From assembly GCA_902493895.1 (NCBI GenBank), contig CABUQW010000064.1:1-5004 (forward strand): a stretch of DNA of 5,004 nucleotides. The letters run 5' to 3'. Within the stretch, counting starts at the first letter, position 1. Each line of letters starts with the position of its first letter. The position numbers and the translations under genes are program-made. Below, one piece after another: positions 1 through 5,004 of the stretch. The stretch is from an uncultured Collinsella sp. (GTDB taxonomy: Bacteria > Actinomycetota > Coriobacteriia > Coriobacteriales > Coriobacteriaceae). The notes under the pieces are model-generated. The model was not told the origin of the DNA and searched no databases. It saw nothing but the letters and a program-made list of their open reading frames with translations.

Positions 1-1
1 C

Positions 2-613
2 GACCTGCCGCACCTGGACGCCGCCATCGCCGCCTACTACGTCATCGGCCCGGCCGAGGCGTTCTCCAACCTGGCCCGCTTCGACGGCATTCGCTACGGC
101 TATCAGGAGGAGGGCTGCGCCAACCTGTCCGACCAAAGCTCGCTCTCGCGCGCCCACGGCTTTGGCGCCGAGGCCAAGCGCCGTCAGATGCTCGGCGCCT
201 ACCTGCTGAGCTCGGGCGTGTACGACAAGTACTACTACGCTGCGCAAAAGGCCCGCACGCTCATCACGCAGGACTACGACGCCGCGTATGCCAAGGTGGA
301 CACCATCCTTATGCCCGCCTCGCCGCGTACGGCCTTTAAGTTTGGCGAGATCAGCGACCCCACGCAGATGTACCTCTCCGATCTGTACACTATCTCGCTC
401 AACATTTGCGGCAACGGCGGTATCTCGGTGCCGCTGGGCCTGGGCGAGGACACCAAGCTGCCCGTTTCTGCCCAGCTGGTTGGTCCGGCCTTTAAGGACC
501 GTCAGCTGCTCACGTTTGCCCGCGCCCTGGAGCGCGGCTTTGCCGATGCCGCCACGGGTGCGCCCGCGCTTTCCGTCGCGCCCGATTTTGCCGGGAAGGG
601 AGGCGAGCTGTAA
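2..613 (+). CDS. gatA: Aspartyl/glutamyl-tRNA amidotransferase subunit A, C-terminal part (5' end outside window)
   Basis: GatA is the amidase subunit of GatCAB. It hydrolyses glutamine and supplies ammonia to convert Glu-tRNA(Gln) or Asp-tRNA(Asn) to the amidated form. The frame is open from base 2 to a TAA at 611-613, giving 203 visible residues; the first in-frame ATG (188) is internal. Family signatures are clear: YYVIGPAEAFSNLARFDG (visible residues 12-29), SRAHGFGAEAKRR (49-61), YDKYYYAAQKARTLI (about 73-88), and a C-terminal GGISVPLG stretch before the terminal helices. The Lys-Ser-Ser catalytic triad lies upstream and cannot be checked. Compared from memory with Staphylococcus aureus GatA, Tyr12, Arg61 and Asp127 of the fragment line up with the glutamine-binding Tyr, Arg and Asp, so this end looks functional. 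The stop overlaps the gatB start by one base (TAATG), which suggests translational coupling. gatC probably lies upstream, but this is inferred. Confidence 0.96.
   Translation, partial: DLPHLDAAIAAYYVIGPAEAFSNLARFDGIRYGYQEEGCANLSDQSSLSRAHGFGAEAKRRQMLGAYLLSSGVYDKYYYAAQKARTLITQDYDAAYAKVDTILMPASPRTAFKFGEISDPTQMYLSDLYTISLNICGNGGISVPLGLGEDTKLPVSAQLVGPAFKDRQLLTFARALERGFADAATGAPALSVAPDFAGKGGEL
596..603 (+). promoter_or_regulatory. Ribosome binding site of gatB, inside the gatA 3' end
   Basis: AAGGGAGG ends 9 bases before the ATG at 613-615 and lies within the last codons of gatA. It supports the ATG at 613 as the real start. Together with the TAATG junction it indicates coupled translation of gatA and gatB. 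Confidence 0.75.
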
Positions 614-2289
614 TGAAGGAGCTTTCCGAGGTCCTGCAGGATTGGGAGGCCGTGATTGGCCTGGAGATCCATACCGAGCTCACCGCACTCGATACCAAGA
701 TGTTCTGCAACTGCAAGCTCAGCCACGATGACGAGCCCAACGCCAACGTGTGCCCGGTGTGCCTGGGCCTGCCCGGCGCCCTGCCGGTGCCCAACAAGCG
801 CGCCATCGAGAGCATCGTCAAGGCAGGTCTCGCCACCAATTGCGAGATTCAGCGCCACTCGATGTTCTACCGCAAGCACTACTTCTATCCCGATATGGCC
901 AAGAACTTCCAGACCACGCAGGGTCCGGTCGCCTTTGCCATGTACGGTCACCTGGATCTGGATGTGACCGGTCGCGGTGCCGCCGAGCGCCCCGACTGCG
1001 CGTTTGGCGAGGCCGAGGCCCAGAGTCTGGCGAGCGCTTCGGCCAACGCCGAGGGCCTGTCTACGTCCATGACGTCGACCATGCGCGAGGGCAACCAGCG
1101 TGCCGGCCACCTGGCCAGCTACGACGCGTCCAGCCTGCAGATGCCCGAGCGTCGCGAGGACGGTTCCTACACGGTGCCCATCCGCATCCTGCGCATCCAC
1201 ATGGAGGAGGACGCTGCCAAGATGGTGCACGTGGGCGGTGCCGAGGGCCGCATTACCGCCGCGGCCGAGTCGCTCGTCGACTACAACCGCTGCGGCACGC
1301 CGCTGATTGAGCTCGTCACCGAGCCCGATCTGCGCACGCCCGAGGAAGCGCGTCTGTTTATGGAAAAGCTCCGTCGCATCTTTGTGACGCTGGGCATTTC
1401 GGACTGCTCCATGGAGAAGGGTTCCATGCGCTGCGACGGCAACGTGTCGCTGCGCCGCCGCGGCGAGACCAAGCTGGGCACCAAGACCGAGCTCAAGAAC
1501 CTCAACTCGTTTAAGAGCCTGCACGACGGCCTTGCCTACGAGATCTGCCGTCAGGCCGAGGTGCTCGAGGAGGGCGGAATCATCTATCAGGAGACCCGCC
1601 ACTGGGAGCCCAGCCGCAAGCGCACCGTGGTCATGCGGGTCAAGGAGACGGCTGACGACTATCGTCTGTTCCCCGATCCCGACCTGGCGCCGTTTGATCT
1701 GGACGACGAGTTCATCGACCGCTGCCGTGGCGAGATCCCCGAGCTGCCCGATGCCAAGCGCGCCCGCTTTGAGGCCGACTTTGGCATTAAGGCGGCCGAT
1801 GCCGAGCAGATTGCCGGCGACCCCGAGTTTGCCGAGTTCTTTGAGGCTGCCGCTGCCGGTATGGCTGGCAAGGAGGCCCAGACGGTCGCAAACTTGCTGG
1901 TGAACGAGATGATCGCCTATCTTAAGGGCGCGGGCGTCTCGCTGGCCGAGTCCGGCGTCGCGCCGGCTCAGGTGGCAGCGCTTGCCAAGCTGCTGGCGAC
2001 CGATGCCATCAGCTCCAACCAGGCGCACGAGGTCTTTGAGGCCATGGCTCAGACCGGCGACGACCCCAACAAGATCGTCGACGAGCGTGGCATGCGCCAG
2101 GTGAGCGATGCCGGCGCGCTGCAGCCGATCGTGGACGAGGTGCTGGCAAACTGTGCCGATCAGGCGCAGCAGTATCGTGACGGCAACCAGAAGGTCATTG
2201 GCTTTTTGGTGGGCCAGTGCATGAAGGCGAGCCGCGGCAAGGGCAACCCGAAACTCTTCAACGAGTTGCTGAGAACGTCGCTCTCGTAA
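613..2289 (+). CDS. gatB: Aspartyl/glutamyl-tRNA amidotransferase subunit B with an internal insertion
   Basis: GatB binds the misacylated tRNA and carries the kinase-like site that activates Glu or Asp on the tRNA for amidation with ammonia from GatA. The protein has 558 residues against roughly 475-500 for most GatBs. Conserved blocks, in order: VIGLEIHTEL (14-23), a four-Cys probable zinc site (Cys32, Cys34, Cys47, Cys50, the last two in CPVCLGLPGALPVPN), FYRKHYFYPDMAKNFQ (85-100), RIHMEEDAAK (194-203), DYNRCGTPLIELVTEPD (223-239), MEKGSMRCDGNVSLR (267-281), GTKTELKNLNSFKS (289-302) and ETADDYRLFPDPDL (345-358). A C-terminal YqeY-like tail domain ends in GKGNPKLFNELL (542-553). The extra length sits mainly at about residues 119-185, a Ser/Ala-rich stretch between two core beta strands with no block I recognise. 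All expected motifs flank it, so the gene looks intact. The start is fixed by the ribosome binding site and by close spacing to VIGLEIH. Codons are strongly G/C-ending, as in a native highly expressed gene. Confidence 0.97.
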   Translation: MKELSEVLQDWEAVIGLEIHTELTALDTKMFCNCKLSHDDEPNANVCPVCLGLPGALPVPNKRAIESIVKAGLATNCEIQRHSMFYRKHYFYPDMAKNFQTTQGPVAFAMYGHLDLDVTGRGAAERPDCAFGEAEAQSLASASANAEGLSTSMTSTMREGNQRAGHLASYDASSLQMPERREDGSYTVPIRILRIHMEEDAAKMVHVGGAEGRITAAAESLVDYNRCGTPLIELVTEPDLRTPEEARLFMEKLRRIFVTLGISDCSMEKGSMRCDGNVSLRRRGETKLGTKTELKNLNSFKSLHDGLAYEICRQAEVLEEGGIIYQETRHWEPSRKRTVVMRVKETADDYRLFPDPDLAPFDLDDEFIDRCRGEIPELPDAKRARFEADFGIKAADAEQIAGDPEFAEFFEAAAAGMAGKEAQTVANLLVNEMIAYLKGAGVSLAESGVAPAQVAALAKLLATDAISSNQAHEVFEAMAQTGDDPNKIVDERGMRQVSDAGALQPIVDEVLANCADQAQQYRDGNQKVIGFLVGQCMKASRGKGNPKLFNELLRTSLS

Positions 2290-2293
2290 GCGG

Positions 2294-2434
2294 GAACCCG
2301 GGAGCCCCGGCAGGGCGGGTGCTTGCTCAAAATTTCAAACAGTCCTGCGCAAGACGAAGGCCACATTAAGTGGCCTTCTTTGCGTGCGGAACTCATTTTG
2401 AGCAAGCACCCGCCCTGCCGGGGCTCCCGGGTTC
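2294..2434. repeat. Perfect 40-bp inverted repeat around a 61-base core (large cruciform/hairpin element)
   Basis: The left arm, 2294-2333, begins GAACCCGGGAGCCCC. It is the exact reverse complement of the right arm, 2395-2434, over all 40 positions. Pairing fails just outside both ends apart from one possible G-U at 2293/2435. The core (2334-2394) contains a second hairpin (separate entry). Each arm also has its own small palindrome, CCGGG-AGC-CCCGG (2298-2310 in the left arm). No target-site duplication is visible at the outer edges and there is no open reading frame inside. It begins 4 bases after the gatB stop codon. It could be a MITE-like non-autonomous element, an inverted duplication, or a structured 3' untranslated region of gat mRNA. 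The sequence alone does not decide. Confidence 0.93.
2356..2381 (+). terminator. Intrinsic terminator-like hairpin in the core of the inverted repeat
   Basis: GAAGGCCAC (2356-2364) pairs perfectly with GTGGCCTTC (2370-2378) around the loop ATTAA, and TTT follows. The stem can be extended outward through an internal loop by CGCAA (2348-2352) with TTGCG (2380-2384). The T-tract is short and interrupted (TTCTTT), so termination efficiency is uncertain. The reverse orientation lacks a good T-tract. It lies 66 bases past the gatB stop codon and may be the first of two terminators for the gat operon. Confidence 0.55.
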
Positions 2435-2482
2435 TGTGACGACTCGGCCGTTCGGGTCAGGTAGGCTGATAGGAAAGATGGT

Positions 2483-2513
2483 GGCGGAGGCGCAAAATGC
2501 GCCTCCGCCTTTT
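2483..2513 (+). terminator. Strong rho-independent terminator downstream of gatB
   Basis: GGCGGAGGCGCA (2483-2494) pairs perfectly with TGCGCCTCCGCC (2498-2509) around an AAA loop and is followed directly by TTTT (2510-2513). The 12-bp GC-rich stem with a T-run on the plus strand is a classic intrinsic terminator. It is 194 bases past the gatB stop and is the best terminator in the window. It separates the gat operon from the ATPase gene, so the latter should need its own promoter. Between the inverted repeat and this hairpin (2435-2482) I see only a weak 6-bp stem (2441-2446 with 2453-2458). Confidence 0.88.
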
Positions 2514-2545
2514 GAATGTGATGAAAGTGTGGCGAAATGAGCTTA

Positions 2546-2620
2546 AAACTTCCGTAAATGTGATAAATGTCACGTTTTACCTAGGGTAAAATGTGGGAAA
2601 TATCACGTTTACGGAAGTTT
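2546..2620. promoter_or_regulatory. 75-bp imperfect dyad upstream of the ATPase gene (candidate operator or leader structure)
   Basis: The dyad is centred on base 2583. Outer arms AAACTTCCGTAAA (2546-2558) and TTTACGGAAGTTT (2608-2620) match perfectly, and so do the inner arms TTTTACC (2575-2581) and GGTAAAA (2585-2591) around the loop TAG. Overall 30 of 36 paired positions are Watson-Crick, 3 are G-T and 3 are mismatched. It ends 19 bases before the ATPase ATG and just upstream of its ribosome binding site. It could be an operator for a multimeric regulator or a hairpin in the 5' leader RNA. I see no convincing -35/-10 pair; TAAAAT at 2587-2592 is a possible -10 box lacking a clear -35, and if used it would place the promoter inside the dyad. 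Confidence 0.75.
2554..2612. repeat. Two 27-bp direct repeats, each an imperfect palindrome
   Basis: Unit 1 is 2554-2580 and unit 2 is 2586-2612. Both start GTAAA, continue with TGTG, and end with TCACGTTT or ATCACGTTT-type sequence followed by AC. Each is therefore a GTAAA..TGTG / CAC..TTTAC palindrome in its own right. They are separated by CTAGG, and their starts are 32 bp apart, about three helical turns. A further AATGTGAT at 2515-2522 matches 2557-2564 exactly and may be an extra half-site further upstream. Phased, repeated palindromes of this kind are typical of operators bound cooperatively by dimers; no binding protein can be assigned. Confidence 0.65.
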
Positions 2621-2626
2621 CTTTGC

Positions 2627-2632
2627 GGGAGG
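2627..2632 (+). promoter_or_regulatory. Ribosome binding site of the ATPase gene
   Basis: GGGAGG lies 7 bases before the ATG at 2640-2642, which is ideal spacing. It selects this ATG as the start and lies just beyond the dyad ending at 2620, so a leader hairpin would leave it exposed. Confidence 0.8.
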
Positions 2633-2639
2633 TTCGGTC

Positions 2640-4004
2640 ATGCAGCGAGATATCATTGCCAAGCTTAACGCTTGGAAAGCGTCGGAATATCGTAAGCCGC
2701 TTATTCTTAAGGGGGCGCGCCAGGTTGGAAAGACATGGGCGCTTAAGGAGTTCGGACGAACCTCATACCGCAATTTTGTGTATCTGACGCTCGAGGAGCC
2801 GTCACCTGGGGTACAGAGCGAGTACGCTCAGTTTTTCGAAGGTACGCGCGATCCTCGACGGATCATCTCAAACCTTTCCCTGGCACTTGGACAGCCTATC
2901 GATCCCGGCGAGACGCTGCTTATTATTGATGAGATTCAGGATTGTCCTTCTGCAGTCGGCGCCCTTAAATACTTCTGTGACGAGGCCCCCGAGTATCACG
3001 TCGCATGCGCAGGGTCTTTGTTGGGCGTTCGCTTGTCCCGTGAGACCAGCGCTTTTCCGGTGGGAAAGGTCGAGTTCATGGAGATGCGCCCCATGAGCTT
3101 TTCCGAGTTTCTGAAAGCCGAGGGCGCTGCAAACTACGACGAATACCTTGGCGGCCTGGATCAGATCGAGACAGTGCCCGATTTCTTCCATGTCCGTCTC
3201 GTCGAGCATCTTCGTCGTTATTTTGCATGTGGCGGCATGCCAGAGGCTCTTGGCCGGTGGGCGGAGACGGGCGATATCGTTCAGGTCGATAAGGTGTTGT
3301 CTGATCTCTTGGATTCCTACGAGCGCGATTTTGCCAAGCATGGTGGCCGTGCGCAGTTCGCCAAGCTTTCGCAAATATGGAACTCGATTCCAGCTCAGTT
3401 GGCGCGCGAGAACAAAAAGTTCGTTTGGGGTGCGGTGCGCGAGGGGGCTCGTGCTCGAGAATACGAGGATGCTCTGGAATGGCTTGCCGATGCTGGGCTC
3501 ATCACGGCGGTTCGCCTTAATGCTGCCGGTGGTGTGCCGCTCTCTGCGTACGATGACCTCAAGGCATTTAAAGTCTACTGTCTTGATGTCGGCTTGCTGC
3601 GCCGCATGGCAAGGCTGGATGCGTCCGCTTTTGCCATCTCGGATGCGCTATTTTCGGAGTTCAAAGGTTCGTTCGCCGAGAACTATGTGCTTCAGGCATT
3701 ACTTTCACAGTTAGATGCTGCTCCGCGTTATTGGACAAACGAGAAGCCGAAGCACGAAGTCGATTTTTTGATTCAAGTCGGAAACGAAATCGTTCCCGTC
3801 GAGGTCAAATCGGGAGAGGTCGTTCATTCCAAGAGCCTTAAGTACTATGCCGACAAGCATGCGGAGACGACTCCATTGAGGGTCCGCTACTCGCTTAAGA
3901 ACCTAAAGCTCGACGACGGGGTGCTCAACATTCCGTTGTATTTGGCTGATCGATCTGTCCCTCTTATCAAAAAGGCGCTTGATTGTGCGCATCTTGACGT
4001 TTAG
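2640..4004 (+). CDS. AAA_14/DUF4143-type ATPase with C-terminal PD-(D/E)XK-like motif
   Basis: A 454-residue cytoplasmic protein with no signal peptide or membrane segment. The N-terminal AAA_14-type P-loop domain (about 1-160) shows Walker A GARQVGKT (25-32), Walker B LLIIDEIQ (93-100, Asp97-Glu98) and a sensor-like CAGSLLG (123-129). RPMSFSEFL (150-158) is typical of this family. The second half matches DUF4143: YFACGGMPEAL (194-204), LDSYERDFAKHG (224-235) and the YCLDVGLLRRM stretch (313-323). The C-terminal part has FAENYV (345-350, Glu347), EVDFLI (373-378, Asp375) and PVEVKSG (386-392, Glu388, Lys390), the E...D...ExK layout of PD-(D/E)XK nuclease-fold domains. The length is normal for the family and the gene is intact. 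Family members are common, often multicopy orphans with no firmly established role; nuclease activity is unproven. It lies alone between a terminator and a convergent gene, behind its own dyad and ribosome binding site. Codons include many T-ending ones (CTT, GTT, CGT), unlike gatB, which is compatible with horizontal acquisition. Confidence 0.93.
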   Translation: MQRDIIAKLNAWKASEYRKPLILKGARQVGKTWALKEFGRTSYRNFVYLTLEEPSPGVQSEYAQFFEGTRDPRRIISNLSLALGQPIDPGETLLIIDEIQDCPSAVGALKYFCDEAPEYHVACAGSLLGVRLSRETSAFPVGKVEFMEMRPMSFSEFLKAEGAANYDEYLGGLDQIETVPDFFHVRLVEHLRRYFACGGMPEALGRWAETGDIVQVDKVLSDLLDSYERDFAKHGGRAQFAKLSQIWNSIPAQLARENKKFVWGAVREGARAREYEDALEWLADAGLITAVRLNAAGGVPLSAYDDLKAFKVYCLDVGLLRRMARLDASAFAISDALFSEFKGSFAENYVLQALLSQLDAAPRYWTNEKPKHEVDFLIQVGNEIVPVEVKSGEVVHSKSLKYYADKHAETTPLRVRYSLKNLKLDDGVLNIPLYLADRSVPLIKKALDCAHLDV

Positions 4005-4068
4005 ATCCTGGGTGAGCTGACGGGCGGCGGCTAATTAATCGCTCCGTTACGGCCAGGGAGCTTGGGCC

Positions 4069-5004
4069 TTAGCGATACTTGCTTCGCCAAGCCGTGGGTG
4101 TCATGCCGGTGTATTGTTTGAAGGCTTGGGCGAAGGCGGCCTGCTGAGGGTAGCCTAGACGTTCTGCCACCTGCGCTATCGTGAGCGCGCTATCTGCCAA
4201 AAGGTCCTGTGCTCGCTCCATACGGCGTCTGCGAATGTAGGCGCCCAAGGGCTCGCCAGTTTGGGCCTTAAAGGTGGCGCATAGTTTGGAGCGGCTTGTG
4301 TAGAGCCTCTCGGCCACCTCGTTGATACCCACACGTCTGCCTTTGTCGAGCGCGCGCTCAATCATTGCCGTTGCTTCTTCGGCAATGGTTATGCTGACGC
4401 GTGTGTCTGCCGCCTGCCGCGCCTGCTTGTGGGCCGCGCGCGAACAGGCGAGCTCCGCGACCATGGTCTCCACGATGCCCTGCATATAGACGCGTCCGCC
4501 TACGGTGCGGGCGCGGTCCTCGTTAATCCGGCGCAGCGTGTGGCAGATGGCAGACGTCGCCTCCTCGTGCCATGGCTCGGCAAACGCCTCAAAGGTTCCC
4601 GCGAACTCGGTGGGATAGCGGTGCTCCAGTTCGTCAAAATATCCAGGCAAAAAGAGCACCGAGCGCGAGTGATAGAGCTCCCCCGCAAACAGCGGGCTTA
4701 ATTCCTCGCCACAGCTATCTTGGATAAAGCTGCAAACGGCATTGTTTGGCCACGGTCCATGCAATGGTTTGAGGTTCGCGGGCGTTATGCCAGCCTCGGG
4801 CATGCATGTAAGTGTGGGCGCGCTGACTTCGCTCACGCAGGCGTATGGCTCGGGTGTGTATTCGGCCAGGTACATATCGCGCGTCGGGGTGATGAAATGC
4901 TCCATGACGATGCAGGCAGGGGAGAGAGGCATGATCCATGCGCGGCCGTGCGCCCGGTCGTTTGCCACCTCGCCGGTAAAGACGGCGCCCTTGCCGGTAA
5001 GCTC
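4069..5004 (-). CDS. AraC-family transcriptional regulator (N-terminus beyond window edge)
   Basis: The C-terminus is a clear AraC/XylS DNA-binding domain with two helix-turn-helix units. Counting from the codon at 4966-4968, they are GINEVAERLYTSRSKLCATF (214-233) and LTIAQVAERLGYPQQAAFAQ (262-281), followed by FKQYTGMTPTAWR (283-295). The TAA stop reads as TTA at 4069-4071. The N-terminal half (about 200 residues) shows no recognisable cupin or other ligand-binding motif. It has several Cys and Pro residues, for example CMPEAGITPANLKPLHGPWP (55-74) and CSFIQDSCGEE (79-89). A GTG at 4966-4968 could serve as start, but its only purine-rich sequence touches it. The frame also stays open to base 5004, adding ELTGKGAVFTGE, so the true start is probably outside. 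The effector and targets are unknown. It converges on the ATPase gene with 64 bases between the stops. A weak GCTCC/GGAGC stem there (4041-4045 with 4057-4061) is not convincing as a terminator. Confidence 0.93.
   Translation of the reverse strand, partial: ELTGKGAVFTGEVANDRAHGRAWIMPLSPACIVMEHFITPTRDMYLAEYTPEPYACVSEVSAPTLTCMPEAGITPANLKPLHGPWPNNAVCSFIQDSCGEELSPLFAGELYHSRSVLFLPGYFDELEHRYPTEFAGTFEAFAEPWHEEATSAICHTLRRINEDRARTVGGRVYMQGIVETMVAELACSRAAHKQARQAADTRVSITIAEEATAMIERALDKGRRVGINEVAERLYTSRSKLCATFKAQTGEPLGAYIRRRRMERAQDLLADSALTIAQVAERLGYPQQAAFAQAFKQYTGMTPTAWRSKYR

Noticed and set aside
288..731. Plus-strand 147-codon frame overlapping the gatA/gatB junction, with similar Arg/Pro/Ser-rich frames at 656-967, 750-1310 and 1532-1903
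   Set aside because: Out-of-frame reading of gatA and gatB; the Arg/Pro/Ser/Ala-rich composition is typical of shifted frames in GC-rich genes.
502..2028. 508-codon open frame antisense to gatB
   Set aside because: It mirrors the strong G/C third-position bias of gatB, has a low-complexity Leu/Gly/Ala/His-rich product, no motif and no ribosome binding site evidence, and it overlaps a certain gene entirely.
2294..2434. Insertion sequence or CRISPR interpretation of the inverted repeat
   Set aside because: There is no transposase frame, no target-site duplication and no series of direct repeats with spacers; only the palindrome itself can be supported.
2593..2787. 64-codon frame starting inside the dyad upstream of the ATPase
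   Set aside because: It overlaps the ATPase start out of frame, has no ribosome binding site of its own at suitable spacing, and no motif; the frame at 2640 has a clear one.
2868..3374. 168-codon frame antisense to the ATPase gene, and a 188-codon plus-strand frame at 3148-3714
   Set aside because: Both lie inside a gene with clear Walker and DUF4143 motifs; neither product shows a recognisable domain.
4005..4068. Bidirectional terminator between the convergent ATPase and araC genes
   Set aside because: The only stem found is 5 bp (GCTCC/GGAGC) with an 11-base loop and no good T-run, too weak to call.
4966..4968. GTG as the start codon of the AraC regulator
   Set aside because: The purine-rich GGCGAGG directly touches the GTG, too close for a ribosome binding site, and the frame stays open to the window edge with protein-like sequence, so a start outside the window is more likely.

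Overview
The window is GC-rich bacterial chromosome with strong G/C preference at third codon positions. The protein sequences (GatA, GatB and an AraC-type regulator) look like those of a gut actinobacterium of class Coriobacteriia, probably Collinsella or a close relative. This is recognition from memory and no search was run.

Layout, left to right. (1) Bases 2-613 hold the 3' end of gatA. (2) Bases 613-2289 hold a complete gatB, overlapping gatA by one base (TAATG). Together they are the end of a gat operon for the tRNA-dependent amidotransferase that makes Gln-tRNA(Gln) and/or Asn-tRNA(Asn). GatB is unusually long because of an apparent insertion of about 60 residues in its core domain. 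(3) Bases 2290-2639 are a 350-base intergenic region without a gene, but it is highly structured. It holds a perfect 40-bp inverted repeat enclosing a terminator-like hairpin (2294-2434), a second and stronger intrinsic terminator (2483-2513), and a 75-bp imperfect dyad (2546-2620) built from two related 27-bp palindromic units just upstream of the next start codon. (4) Bases 2640-4004 encode a solitary AAA_14/DUF4143-type ATPase with a C-terminal PD-(D/E)XK-like motif. It has its own ribosome binding site and a less biased codon use than gatB. (5) Bases 4069-5004 on the minus strand hold an AraC-family regulator whose N-terminus runs off the window. It converges on the ATPase across 64 bases, in which I see no convincing terminator.

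Functionally, gatA and gatB work together in translation. The ATPase looks like an independent, separately regulated cassette between a terminator and a convergent gene, and the AraC gene is oriented as a separate unit. The parts most worth following up are the two intergenic palindromic structures and the GatB insertion. There is no sign of CRISPR, tRNA, rRNA or an insertion sequence with a transposase. Several long open frames antisense to gatB and the ATPase are codon-bias shadows.
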